A stretch of DNA of 64,000 nt from Lacticaseibacillus pabuli. Its GTDB lineage: Bacteria; Bacillota; Bacilli; Lactobacillales; Lactobacillaceae. The notes under the pieces were generated by a model that saw nothing but the letters and a program-made list of their open reading frames with translations, searched no databases and was not told where the DNA came from. Shown in pieces: positions 36,216 to 45,087 of the stretch. How positions within the stretch are numbered: the stretch's first letter is position 1; each line of letters begins with the position of its first letter. Both the position numbers and the translations under genes were made by a program. The stretch is from contig NZ_CP117884.1 of assembly GCF_028736235.1 (NCBI RefSeq), positions 62,001 through 126,000 of the forward strand, written 5' to 3'.

Positions 36216-37022
36216 ATGACTATAACACTCACACAAGGTATTCTCATTGCCGTGTGGGCTATGATTGCAGGTCTTGACTGCTGGTTGCAGGCATTCTTCA
36301 TTTTCCGTCCCATTATTGTCTGCACCATCACTGGACTCATTCTGGGTGATCTGCAATTGGGTGTTATCGCCGGTGGGTTAACTGAGCTTGCTTTTGCGGG
36401 CTTGACTCCTGCTGGTGGTACACAACCACCTAACACCGTACTTTGCGGGATTATGACTGTTGTCATTGCCGCAACGAACCACACCGCACCAGCTACTGCG
36501 ATTGGGCTTTCTCTTCCATTCGCTATGTTGATGCAGTACGTACTGCTATTCTTCTACTCTTCATTCTCACTGTTCATGCCTCGCTTCGACAAGTACGCTG
36601 AAGAGGGTAACGCTAAGGCATTCAAGCGTTTGAACTTCGTGCCACTGACCATCGTTGTTATTGCGTTTGGTCTTGTTGCTTTCCTCAGTGCATACGCCGC
36701 ACAGGCACCAATGCACGCACTGGTTAACTCAATGCCACACTGGTTGACACATGGATTTGAACTTGCTGGTGGTATCCTGCCAGCTGTTGGTTTCGCAATG
36801 CTGCTCAAGGTTATGCTCAAGCCTCAATACATGCCATACTTGGTACTTGGTTTCGTTATGGCAAGCATGATCCCATTCAGCAACGTTCTCCCAGTCGCAC
36901 TCGTTGGTGGCGTCTTTGCCGCTATCGAATACTTCCGGACTCGCGAAAACAACGATTTGCAGAACAAGATAAAGGAACTGGAATCACAGTCTAAAGGAGA
37001 TGGCATGGACGATGGCATCTAG
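36216..37022 (+). CDS. PTS EIIC, mannose/GalNAc family
   Basis: Integral membrane subunit IIC (268 aa). It shows the family segment LGVIAGGLTELAFAGLTPAGG and about six to eight hydrophobic stretches, ending in a charged tail (FRTRENNDLQNKIKELESQ). The AGLTPAGGTQPPNTV region resembles AgaC-type proteins more than ManY. AAAGGGGTG precedes ATG 36216. Its 3' end overlaps the IID gene by 11 bp. Confidence 0.93.
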   Translation: MTITLTQGILIAVWAMIAGLDCWLQAFFIFRPIIVCTITGLILGDLQLGVIAGGLTELAFAGLTPAGGTQPPNTVLCGIMTVVIAATNHTAPATAIGLSLPFAMLMQYVLLFFYSSFSLFMPRFDKYAEEGNAKAFKRLNFVPLTIVVIAFGLVAFLSAYAAQAPMHALVNSMPHWLTHGFELAGGILPAVGFAMLLKVMLKPQYMPYLVLGFVMASMIPFSNVLPVALVGGVFAAIEYFRTRENNDLQNKIKELESQSKGDGMDDGI

Positions 37023-37833
37023 TGATACTGAAAAAACTACACCTAAGCGCCACTCACTGTTCACCAATCATGAAATCTCAATGCTGGGTATCCGTTCTAA
37101 CTTGGTTCAGGCTTCGTTCTCTTATGAACGTATGCACTCACCAGGCTGGACTTGGGCACAGCTGCCATATTGGCAAAAGATTTACAAGGATGATCCAAAG
37201 GGTCTAAGCCGGGTCATGGTTGATAACATGGAATTTATCAACAGTTCACCTCCACTGTACCCAATCCTCATGGGATTGCTGCTTACGATGGAAGAGGATC
37301 ATGTTGACCCAGTTACGATCAAAGGTTTGAAGAACGCGCTGTTCGGTCCAATGGCCGGCATTGGTGATGCAATCTTCTGGTTCACTATCATGCCTATCGT
37401 TGGTGGGATTAGTGCTTCTATTGCCAAGAATGGTAACGTCTTTGGTCCTATCCTGTTCTTCCTGGTATATCTGTTCCTGTTCTGGTCACGTATGCCACTG
37501 GCTCACTTAGGATACAACCTAGGGACCCGAGCCATTGATGTGATTCAGGAAAACTCAACCGTCATTTCTCACGTCGCTTCTATTCTTGGTTTGACCGTTA
37601 TCGGCTCTCTGATTGCGTCCTATGTCAAGATGGCACTGACGATTAAGATTGGCGCTGGTAATACGACGATTGATCTGCAAAAGCAATTGCTGGATAAGAT
37701 CTTTCCAAATATCTTGCCATTCGCGTTTGTCTTCCTGCTTTACTGGCTACTGCGCAAGAACATCAGTCCAATCTGGCTCATTGTGCTCACCTTCGCAATG
37801 GCAATTGTGATGTCAGCTATCGGTTGGATGTAG
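37012..37833 (+). CDS. PTS EIID, mannose/GalNAc family
   Basis: Membrane subunit IID (273 aa) with the family signature SFSYERMHSPGWTWAQLPYW and GPMAGIGDAIFWFTIMPI. ATG 37000 sits directly on the Shine-Dalgarno AAAGGAG, so ATG 37012 is the likelier start; it overlaps the IIC stop codon. With IIC it forms the sugar channel. Confidence 0.93.
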   Translation: MASSDTEKTTPKRHSLFTNHEISMLGIRSNLVQASFSYERMHSPGWTWAQLPYWQKIYKDDPKGLSRVMVDNMEFINSSPPLYPILMGLLLTMEEDHVDPVTIKGLKNALFGPMAGIGDAIFWFTIMPIVGGISASIAKNGNVFGPILFFLVYLFLFWSRMPLAHLGYNLGTRAIDVIQENSTVISHVASILGLTVIGSLIASYVKMALTIKIGAGNTTIDLQKQLLDKIFPNILPFAFVFLLYWLLRKNISPIWLIVLTFAMAIVMSAIGWM

Positions 37834-37846
37834 AGGAGGTTTATTG

Positions 37847-38284
37847 ATGACTAATGTGAGATTGATTATTTCAGGGCACGGCAAATTTGCCACCGGACTT
37901 AAGGGCGCGATTGCGCTACTGGCTAAAGCCCCTGACAACTGGCAGTTCGTTGATTTTTCAGAGGGTATGTCTGATTCCGATCTTCAAAGTAAGTTTGAAG
38001 CCATTATTGCCCAAGACGCGGATGCCGAGACCTTGTTCTTCACCGACCTAGCAGGTGGTACGCCCTACAAAGTAGCCGCGACCCTTGCCAATGGGAAGAA
38101 GAACATGAGTGTCATTGCTGGGTGCAACCTGGCATCATTGCTCGAGATTATTTACTCGAACGTTGATACGGCGGATGCACTGGCCGACACGATGATTGAT
38201 ATTTCTCACAAAGCAATCGATAAATTTGAGTTAGCGGCTGCAACGCCTGATCAGTCAGATTCTGATGAGTCTGACGGGATTTAA
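37847..38284 (+). CDS. PTS EIIA, mannose/GalNAc family
   Basis: Phosphotransfer subunit IIA (145 aa), cytoplasmic, with phosphorylated His11 in ISGHGKFATG and the Asp-containing strand FFTDLAGGTP. The tail is Asp/Ser-rich. AGAGGAGG lies before ATG 37847; a TTG at 37844 is also open but less likely. It follows IID by 13 bp and receives phosphate from HPr to pass to IIB. Confidence 0.92.
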   Translation: MTNVRLIISGHGKFATGLKGAIALLAKAPDNWQFVDFSEGMSDSDLQSKFEAIIAQDADAETLFFTDLAGGTPYKVAATLANGKKNMSVIAGCNLASLLEIIYSNVDTADALADTMIDISHKAIDKFELAAATPDQSDSDESDGI

Positions 38285-38310
38285 GGCCGCGTAGTCGAAA
38301 GGAGGTCGCG

Positions 38311-38802
38311 ATGAGTTCATCGAATTCAACGCTAATTGCGTTCATCGTCATTCTTACCATCATGGCGGGTCTGATTGGCAGACTTTGGCAGAACAAACGC
38401 TATTTCTACCTCAAGACCTTCTATTACAAGGATGGGGACACGCAGAACGTCATTCAACTGACGAAGAGCGGCCACTACTTCTTGAACCGAACCGTTGTAC
38501 CAAATGACGCCAAGCGCCCTGCGTCCTTTGCAGTTGATGAAGGGACGTTCACTAAGGACGATGGCCAATTGGTCCTCAATCACCAAAAGGGTATGAAGAT
38601 GGTGTACCACGATGTTGAGTCGATGGTCACAAATGAACACCCCACAGTCAAGGAAGTTGCTAAACCAGCTCGGCCAATGACGTTTCAGCTGGCTAACAAC
38701 GAGGTTCACTATGAAACACAGGTACTCAGGCCGATTCCCCGTGCAAAAGTTCAGCATATTGCCACGATTAAAAAACTCCAGTCGGCCGACAAGAAAGCTT
38801 AA
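38311..38802 (+). CDS. Membrane-anchored hypothetical protein in PTS operon
   Basis: Protein of 163 aa with one N-terminal membrane helix (about 7-24) and a basic, mostly beta-rich domain outside or inside the cell. No known family is recognised. AAAGGAGG precedes ATG 38311 and the gene lies 26 bp after IIA, before the terminator, so it is the fifth gene of the PTS operon. It might assist or sense the imported sugar, by analogy of position only. Confidence 0.7.
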   Translation: MSSSNSTLIAFIVILTIMAGLIGRLWQNKRYFYLKTFYYKDGDTQNVIQLTKSGHYFLNRTVVPNDAKRPASFAVDEGTFTKDDGQLVLNHQKGMKMVYHDVESMVTNEHPTVKEVAKPARPMTFQLANNEVHYETQVLRPIPRAKVQHIATIKKLQSADKKA

Positions 38803-38848
38803 CTTGTAATGAACTTGAATAGTTGATCCTGAACTGATTGAAGGTAGA

Positions 38849-38885
38849 GAAGGCTCCCCGCGTAAGCGAGGGGTCTTCTTTTGCG
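38849..38885 (+). terminator. Terminator of second PTS operon
   Basis: Stem GGCTCCCCGC with GCGAGGGGTC around GTAA, followed by TTCTTTT. Confidence 0.88.
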
Positions 38886-38966
38886 TCGGCACACCCTTGA
38901 CTATCGATGGGCGCGGGTGTTGACTTAGCAAGGTCGATGTCACCCCATTGAGTAAGGAGTTTTAGT

Positions 38967-39563
38967 ATGCCGCAATTGAACTCGAGCCAAATTCGCACCC
39001 GGAAGGCCATTTTGAACACGTTCAACCAGTTGCTGGCTGTGCGGCCATTTGATCAAATATCGGTGCGCTTAATTTGTGAAACGGTGCCGGTGCACCACAG
39101 TACCTTTTATCGCTATTTCGACGACAAGTTCGACTTGCTGCAGGGCTATCTCATCGCTGAATATGACGCCGTTAAGGATAGCGCTGATCACCTTACCGCC
39201 ATCATCGACCAAATCATGACGCACTGGGCGCAGTTTGAGAATTTAACCCGTTTCAACGCGCAACGGGATATCTACTACGAACTAATAAACATGGTGAGCA
39301 ATATTCTGAACGAGCAGGCGCTCCACACGACGACACCAGGCCTATTGCTGGATATGGTACGTGAATCACCGCATGCTGATTACGCGACGTATGGTCTCGC
39401 TGGTAGCGTAGTGGGTGTGATTATCAAGTGGAATCAGCAGCCTGATGTTAATCCGAACGATTTGCGGCAGCTATTCACTGATTTGGCGGTCGATTGGCAA
39501 GTCCAGTTGGCTGGTATCCGCCATAATACGCAAAGTGGCGCGTCATCCGCAGATTTCAGTTAG
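38967..39563 (+). CDS. TetR/AcrR-family regulator
   Basis: Regulator of 198 aa with an N-terminal helix-turn-helix in ISVRLICETVPVHHSTFYRYF, followed by a helical domain. AAGGAG precedes ATG 38967. It is followed at 67 bp by an SDR gene on the same strand and probably controls it together with itself. The ligand is unknown. Confidence 0.85.
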   Translation: MPQLNSSQIRTRKAILNTFNQLLAVRPFDQISVRLICETVPVHHSTFYRYFDDKFDLLQGYLIAEYDAVKDSADHLTAIIDQIMTHWAQFENLTRFNAQRDIYYELINMVSNILNEQALHTTTPGLLLDMVRESPHADYATYGLAGSVVGVIIKWNQQPDVNPNDLRQLFTDLAVDWQVQLAGIRHNTQSGASSADFS

Positions 39564-39629
39564 CTGGTGCTCGTTCTGAGTTTGAATTCCTTGTACGCTG
39601 AATTTCAATAAGTGAAACGAGGCGTTCAG

Positions 39630-40442
39630 ATGCAAAAAGTATATGTGGTAACAGGTGTTTCTTCAGGTGTTGGGCAGGCAACGGCCCGTCAATTATTAGC
39701 AGCGGGGAATCAGGTGATTGGCATTGCCCGGCGTGCGGCGGACCAAACGGATTTGGCACAGCAGGTCGCAATCTTAGTGAACATGGACCTAAGCGATAAT
39801 CAGCAGGTCGCTGCGGGTGTGGCGACCATCCTGGCACAAACGAAACGAATTGATGGCCTGATTAATGTGGCGGGTATGACGCATAATGGACCCGTAGAAG
39901 TTGTCTCAGATGAGCAGGCACAACAGGTGATGCAGGTTAACGTCTATGGTGTGATGCGGCTCGTGCGCGGTTTCTTGCCGTTACTGCGCGCGCAAGGATT
40001 TGGCCGCATTATCAATGTCTCATCGATTATGGGCCGCGGGGTGTACCAGCCGCTTATGGGGTGGTACACGGCCAGTAAACGTGCACTGGAGGCCTTGACG
40101 GATACGCTGCGTCTGGAGGTGGCACCATTTGGCATTGGTGTTAGCCTCATTGAGCCTAATGGGATTGCGACGCCAATGGTTCACGCACCTCATTTCGAAG
40201 CACAGTTTAAGGACACTGCGTACCGGCCACTGGCGAAAATGATGGACAAGGCTTTTGCGGCTGGGGATGCTCATCTCACACCGGTTGATGACGTGGCCGC
40301 GTTGGTTATCAAAGCTGCCACCACAGCTCGCCCGCGTGCACGCTACGTGATTGGTTACCAGTCGCGGTTGATTATTGCCGCGGCCCGGCACCTGCCAACT
40401 CGCCTGTTTGATCGGCAGCTGCGCAAAATGCTTAAGTGGTAA
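39630..40442 (+). CDS. Classical short-chain dehydrogenase/reductase
   Basis: NAD(P)-dependent oxidoreductase (270 aa). Cofactor motif TGVSSGVGQATA lies at the N-terminus, then NVAG, then the catalytic Ser in INVSSIMG and the pair YTASK. This is the complete classical SDR set. A GTG at 39612 is open upstream, but GAGGCG before ATG 39630 and the normal SDR N-terminus favour ATG 39630. The substrate is unknown. Confidence 0.9.
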   Translation: MQKVYVVTGVSSGVGQATARQLLAAGNQVIGIARRAADQTDLAQQVAILVNMDLSDNQQVAAGVATILAQTKRIDGLINVAGMTHNGPVEVVSDEQAQQVMQVNVYGVMRLVRGFLPLLRAQGFGRIINVSSIMGRGVYQPLMGWYTASKRALEALTDTLRLEVAPFGIGVSLIEPNGIATPMVHAPHFEAQFKDTAYRPLAKMMDKAFAAGDAHLTPVDDVAALVIKAATTARPRARYVIGYQSRLIIAAARHLPTRLFDRQLRKMLKW

Positions 40443-40523
40443 GTAATTAGTCAGTAAACTAATCATTAATTACTATCAACGTTACACGGAATAGCCTTAT
40501 CTGTGAACTGGTGTTAAATAATC

Positions 40524-40577
40524 AAACACGCCCCTGCATTAATTCCATAATTGGGATCAATGCAGGGGCGTGTTTGC
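40524..40577. terminator. Bidirectional terminator
   Basis: A perfect 17-bp stem (AAACACGCCCCTGCATT and its complement) with an 18-nt loop, between the converging SDR and TetR genes. Confidence 0.92.
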
Positions 40578-40601
40578 GGTTTGTGCCGAAAATTGTCATG
40601 G

Positions 40602-41153
40602 TCAATCAGCAACGAATTGATTGCCGACCAATCTGATATGCATGCCATCCAATACCATGTTTTGGAGTAGGGCAATGACCTCATCGTTGGTCATGCCGCC
40701 GTTGTCATCAAAATAGCGTTGCAGGACGCCAACTAGGCCTGACGCAACGAATTGCAATTTGAAGTACCGCTGCGTGTCGGAAGCAACAGCCGAACCGAGT
40801 TGATAGGCGAAGTACTCTGCCAACTGGTCCTGCAGGTTGTAGACGAAGGCGGGATCCCCGTTTTGACCGAGCAGGACCTTAAAGTAGTTCTTGTTCTTTT
40901 CATAGACACCTAAACAGTAACTAATGCCGTCTTTGTTTTCGTTATCAAGTGGGGGCAATAGGCGCTTCTCTAGCTGAGCTAGGACGTCGTACGGGTCCGC
41001 GAAATATTCATAGAAGGTACTGCGGTTGATACCCGCCGTTTGTGTAATTTCCTTCACCGTCACCTGGTTAATCGCCTTGCGCTGGTACAACTGCCAGAAC
41101 GCGTCGTAAATGGTCTGCTGGGTCTGGTGCCGTTTGTGAGTGTTAATCGTCAT
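40602..41153 (-). CDS. TetR-family regulator of MacB-like exporter
   Basis: Regulator of 183 aa with helix-turn-helix VTVKEITQTAGINRSTFYEYF near the N-terminus. The frame reaches 41177, but AGGAGG before ATG 41153 decides the start. It diverges from the ABC exporter gene and probably represses it. Confidence 0.88.
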   Translation of the reverse strand: MTINTHKRHQTQQTIYDAFWQLYQRKAINQVTVKEITQTAGINRSTFYEYFADPYDVLAQLEKRLLPPLDNENKDGISYCLGVYEKNKNYFKVLLGQNGDPAFVYNLQDQLAEYFAYQLGSAVASDTQRYFKLQFVASGLVGVLQRYFDDNGGMTNDEVIALLQNMVLDGMHIRLVGNQFVAD

Positions 41154-41274
41154 CGTGTTCCTCCTAAAATCCGACACTCACCACCACATTGCGGGTTGGC
41201 GGGTGTTCCTGAGTTGATTATTCTTGATAATACAACATGACGTTGGATTTTGCCAACGCACAAGGAGGAACATT

Positions 41275-43215
41275 GTGGCTTTACTAGAAATCAAGCACGT
41301 CAACAAGAGTTACACGCAGGCCGGTGAGCAGGTCCAGGTCCTGCACGATATCAACGCTACATTTAACGGCGGGGAATTTGTCTCCATTCTCGGCGAATCT
41401 GGTGGTGGTAAGAGTACGCTACTCAATATTATTGGGGGCCTGGATCAAAACTACGAGGGAACGGTGACCCATCGCGGCGTGGATCTCAAAAGTAGCGGCA
41501 CCCAGTCGCTCGATAAGTATCGCCGGCAAACGGTGGGCTTCGTCTTTCAGAGTTTCAACCTAATTAGTCACCTGACCATCATCGACAATGTCATTTTACC
41601 CATGAAGATGTCGACGCTGAGCAATCAGGAACAACATGACCGCGCGCTGAAACTGCTCACGCAACTGGGCGTTGGGGCACAAGCGGACAAGCATCCGAAC
41701 CAGCTGTCTGGTGGCCAAAAGCAACGGGTTGCGATTGCACGGGCGCTCGCCAGTGACCCGGACATCCTGATTGCGGATGAACCGACCGGGGCGCTGGACG
41801 CTGCGAACACGGATGCGGTGCTGGCCATTTTGAAGGACATTGCCAAGACTGGCAAGCTGGTCATTCAGGTCACGCATTCCGTTGCTGCGGCGCACGCCGG
41901 GAACCGGATTGTGCATCTCGATAATGGGACCATCACGCAGATTGAGGAGCTAAGTGCGGCTAGCCCGAATGCCGGGCGCACCGGTACTAGCGCCGCGCAG
42001 AGCACGCGCAAGAGTATTGGTTTCTGGAATGCCTTTGGACTTGCCTTGAAGCACCTTCGCTATAACTGGCGGCGCAATATCTTCATCGTTGCCGGGTTTG
42101 CAATTGGTATCTTCGCCGTCGTGACCATGCTGTTCCTGGGCGATGGCATCAAGGGCTACATGACGAACCAAATTAATCAGCAGGTCAACCCACGGTCGTT
42201 TGTGGTGACCAAAAAGACGGGTGGCTTGATTCCCAACCTCGCGAAGGTGTCGCTCACTGACCGGGACGTTAAGCGAGTTGGTGCCATCAAGCACGTCCGG
42301 CATTCAGAGCCTATCTACGCGGCATCACAGGCACAAGTTTCACGTGGAACAAAGGTCGCCAGCGAGCAATACCTGACGACGGACAACCCAGCCTTGCTCT
42401 CGCGTGATCTGACGAAGGGGCGGAACCCGCATGATGGCGCTAAGGAGATAACCCTCAGCAAAAACAGCGCGAAAACTTTGGCGAAAAACTGGCGGGGGAT
42501 GATTGGCAAACGGGTGACGCTCAACACGCAGATACTGAAGCAGGGCAAGCCCGTCCAAATCACCGGTGATTTCAAAGTCGTTGGTATCACTAAGGCCACA
42601 AGTAGTTACGTGGATTATGCAGGATTGCGGTCCGTCTTCAGTGCGAACCACCAGACCATGCACGCCAACGCGATTGCGGTGACTGTGGGTTCCCTAGCAC
42701 GTGTGAAACCTGTACAAACGCGCATCAAGCACCTGACGAATACTAGTGGTAAAAAAACGTTTGTCGTCACGGGTGCCGCGAACATCCTGGATACGTTGAT
42801 GAAGTACGTGTCGCTGGCAACGTATGTCCTGGCAGCAATTGCTGGCATCTCGCTACTGGTATCGGCCTTTATGATCATCGTTGTGATGTTTATCAGCGTC
42901 ACTGAGCGGACCAAGGAAATTGGGGTGCTCCGGGCGCTTGGCGCGACGACGGGGGATGTACGCAACCTCTTCCTATCAGAGGCGCTCATCATCGGGGGCC
43001 TTGCCGGTGCGGTTGGACTGATCATCGCACTCGGCGCGGCATTAGGCGTGAACGGCGCGATTGCATCCGCCATTCACTACGCCATCTTGCAACCGTCACT
43101 GGGACTAAGCGTGGGCATTTTGCTCCTGTCAGTCGTCATCGGTGTGGTTGCGGCCCTTGCGCCATCGCGCCAGGCGGCTAAACTGGATCCGATTCAGGCG
43201 CTCGCAGCAGAGTAG
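41275..43215 (+). CDS. MacB-like ABC exporter, ATPase-permease fusion
   Basis: Fused exporter of 646 aa. The ATPase domain covers about 1-230: Walker [10 protein letters not shown], signature [15 protein letters not shown], Walker [13 protein letters not shown] and VTHS. The FtsX-type permease half has helices near 275-295 and three at the C-terminus, with an extracytoplasmic domain between. It probably exports peptides or drugs. GTG 41275 follows AAGGAGG; the upstream extension crosses the promoter. A parS-like site lies in its codons at 42336-42351. Confidence 0.92.
   Translation: MALLEIKHVNKSYTQAGEQVQVLHDINATFNGGEFVSILGESGGGKSTLLNIIGGLDQNYEGTVTHRGVDLKSSGTQSLDKYRRQTVGFVFQSFNLISHLTIIDNVILPMKMSTLSNQEQHDRALKLLTQLGVGAQADKHPNQLSGGQKQRVAIARALASDPDILIADEPTGALDAANTDAVLAILKDIAKTGKLVIQVTHSVAAAHAGNRIVHLDNGTITQIEELSAASPNAGRTGTSAAQSTRKSIGFWNAFGLALKHLRYNWRRNIFIVAGFAIGIFAVVTMLFLGDGIKGYMTNQINQQVNPRSFVVTKKTGGLIPNLAKVSLTDRDVKRVGAIKHVRHSEPIYAASQAQVSRGTKVASEQYLTTDNPALLSRDLTKGRNPHDGAKEITLSKNSAKTLAKNWRGMIGKRVTLNTQILKQGKPVQITGDFKVVGITKATSSYVDYAGLRSVFSANHQTMHANAIAVTVGSLARVKPVQTRIKHLTNTSGKKTFVVTGAANILDTLMKYVSLATYVLAAIAGISLLVSAFMIIVVMFISVTERTKEIGVLRALGATTGDVRNLFLSEALIIGGLAGAVGLIIALGAALGVNGAIASAIHYAILQPSLGLSVGILLLSVVIGVVAALAPSRQAAKLDPIQALAAE
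42336..42351. other. parS-like site 3, inside exporter gene
   Basis: AGTTTCACGTGGAACA matches TGTTTCACGTGGAACA at 15 of 16 positions. It is inside a coding sequence, as several parS sites are in Bacillus. Confidence 0.82.
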
Positions 43216-43233
43216 TTCAAATTAATTGCACCC

Positions 43234-43294
43234 AAATAACCGCGGTAGACCGGCATTGATCATGCGCCAGGCCGACTTGCGGTTATTTTTTTGT
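43234..43294 (+). terminator. Terminator of MacB-like gene
   Basis: Outer stem AAATAACCGC with GCGGTTATTT enclosing an imperfect inner hairpin, followed by TTTT. Confidence 0.82.
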
Positions 43295-43304
43295 CCAAAA
43301 GGGG

Positions 43305-43333
43305 TTGACGATAACTGATTGGCCGATTAAGAT
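43305..43333 (+). promoter_or_regulatory. Promoter of esterase-TetR operon
   Basis: -35 TTGACG (43305-43310), 17-bp spacer, -10 TAAGAT (43328-43333). Confidence 0.7.
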
Positions 43334-43343
43334 ACAGTCATTG

Positions 43344-43363
43344 TTAATTAATCAATCAATTAA
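43344..43363. promoter_or_regulatory. Likely TetR operator
   Basis: TTAATT and AATTAA flank the 8-bp centre AATCAATC, right after the -10. It could be the binding site of the TetR protein encoded downstream in the same operon. Confidence 0.5.
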
Positions 43364-43379
43364 GAAAGAGGCCCTTTAA

Positions 43380-44327
43380 ATGCCAAAAGTTAAATTCACC
43401 CAAGCACAACGCAACACCGTTTCTAAAGAAGCTGCCGCCACCATTAGCACCATGACGGGTTTTGACTTGCCGAACTTTATCCCGCTTACCAAACACATGA
43501 TTTTGAACATGCGCAAGCAATTTCAGACCGGCGAGGACAAGAACGAAATGGCCATTATTGACGGCCACAAACTGAACGTGAAGCACATTAGTCTGAACGG
43601 CGTTCCCGGCATGTTAATTACTGCGCCTGACGTCCAGATGAACAAAGGGGTTATCTTCAACGTGCACGGCGGCGGCTTCATCATGGGGACGGCCCGTGAT
43701 CGTAATGGCCTGCTGGCAGCTGCTGAGACCAAGCTACCGGTTTACTCAGTGGACTACACCTTGTCACCAGAAGCAACGGCACTGACTGTTCTCGGCGAAG
43801 TAGAACATTTCTACCAAGGTGTGATCGAGGCAGCTGGGACGCAGCCAATCACCATCATGGGGAGCTCAGCCGGGTCCACCATCGCCGCCTCGACCATCGT
43901 GCGTGCCCACACCAAGGGGATGCAACTGCCGGCCGCAGCGGTACTCATGTGCCCAGCCCTCGACATCTCGGGTAATGGCGATAGCGCCGTCTTTAACGAC
44001 CACCGCGATGCGCTGTCCACCCATTTGTCTTTGCGCCTCGCCCAGAGCTATATCGGAGACAACGACCCATTATCCCCAGATGTTTCGCCAATGTACGCGA
44101 CGATTGGGGACTGGTTCCCGCCAACGGTCATGACCACGGGCACCCGTGACGCGATGCTCAGCAACGTCCTGCGCTTTACCGACAAACTGAAGGATGCCAA
44201 GGTACCAAACCATTCAATCATCAAGGATGGCATGTGGCACGGCTTCACCTGGGAAGAAAACTTGCCGGAAGCAATTGCGACCCGCAAGGAGATGTGGCAG
44301 TGGATCATGCAGTATAATAAGGCCTGA
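43380..44327 (+). CDS. Alpha/beta-hydrolase, HSL-type esterase
   Basis: Carboxylesterase (315 aa) of the hormone-sensitive-lipase family. The oxyanion motif HGGGF, nucleophile Ser in GSSAGS and a C-terminal His in MWHGF are seen. It is probably cytoplasmic, as no signal peptide is present. GAGG precedes ATG 43380. It is co-transcribed with the TetR gene 9 bp downstream. Confidence 0.9.
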   Translation: MPKVKFTQAQRNTVSKEAAATISTMTGFDLPNFIPLTKHMILNMRKQFQTGEDKNEMAIIDGHKLNVKHISLNGVPGMLITAPDVQMNKGVIFNVHGGGFIMGTARDRNGLLAAAETKLPVYSVDYTLSPEATALTVLGEVEHFYQGVIEAAGTQPITIMGSSAGSTIAASTIVRAHTKGMQLPAAAVLMCPALDISGNGDSAVFNDHRDALSTHLSLRLAQSYIGDNDPLSPDVSPMYATIGDWFPPTVMTTGTRDAMLSNVLRFTDKLKDAKVPNHSIIKDGMWHGFTWEENLPEAIATRKEMWQWIMQYNKA

Positions 44328-44336
44328 GGTGAGAAT

Positions 44337-44912
44337 ATGCGGACGCCAGACCAAGAAAAGAAGAGCCGGATTTTAGACAGCACGAGCAGTATCATCATGA
44401 ACCAGGGCATTGCGGCAGTGTCCCTGAGTAAAATTGCTAAGGAAGCTAACATTGCTTCGGGTACGATTTATACTTACTTTGCTAACAAAGATGATTTGCT
44501 GAAGCAAGTCTATTTAAACCGGAAAGACCGTGTTGCGCAAGCAATCGCACAGATTGACGATGCGGGTGACCCTGCCCAAGAGGTGTCGCGATTAATGGAC
44601 CGGATGTACGCATTTGGTCAAACCAACTTGGACGATTTGCTCTTAATCCGTGAGTTTAACCAGTCACCGCTGATGGCGCAATTAGGCATTGACCCTAGCG
44701 AGGCGTATGCAGGGTTTGAACCGCTGGCGGAGCTGACCAAACGTGGTGTCGATGCGGGTGTCTTTGTTCCCGACGTCTATCCGGTCATCATGTCTTACGC
44801 GTATACACCGGTTGTCGAGTACCTCCTCGCCATCCGCAATGGTGGCATAACGCCGGAGCAGGTTCCCTTTGCGAACATCAAGAAGCTGTCACTCCGGGCA
44901 ATTGTCCGTTAA
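44337..44912 (+). CDS. TetR-family regulator of esterase operon
   Basis: Regulator of 191 aa with helix-turn-helix in VSLSKIAKEANIASGTIYTYF. GAGGTGAG precedes ATG 44337. Its place behind the esterase gene in one operon suggests autoregulation through the operator at 43344-43363. Confidence 0.88.
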   Translation: MRTPDQEKKSRILDSTSSIIMNQGIAAVSLSKIAKEANIASGTIYTYFANKDDLLKQVYLNRKDRVAQAIAQIDDAGDPAQEVSRLMDRMYAFGQTNLDDLLLIREFNQSPLMAQLGIDPSEAYAGFEPLAELTKRGVDAGVFVPDVYPVIMSYAYTPVVEYLLAIRNGGITPEQVPFANIKKLSLRAIVR

Positions 44913-44928
44913 CTGAATCGTCAATCCT

Positions 44929-44963
44929 GATCCGCACGGTGCGATACTGTGCGGATTTTGTCT
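44929..44963 (+). terminator. Terminator of esterase operon
   Basis: Stem ATCCGCAC with GTGCGGAT around an 11-nt loop, then TTTTG. Confidence 0.85.
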
Positions 44964-44996
44964 TGCTAAATTTAAACAAAGTGCGGGAATTGTCTA

Positions 44997-45010
44997 TTGA
45001 GCGCTTTCAT
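44997..45010 (+). promoter_or_regulatory. Possible cre site before oleate hydratase gene
   Basis: ATTGAGCGCTTTCA matches the cre consensus except for the first two bases, and overlaps a potential -35 TTGAGC. The call is weak. Confidence 0.3.
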
Positions 45011-45087
45011 TTCCAGAATTACATTTGAATTGTTAATAAAGAACGCCACTGAGCCTGTAACCCAGCGCGCATCAAGGAGGCACTTCA

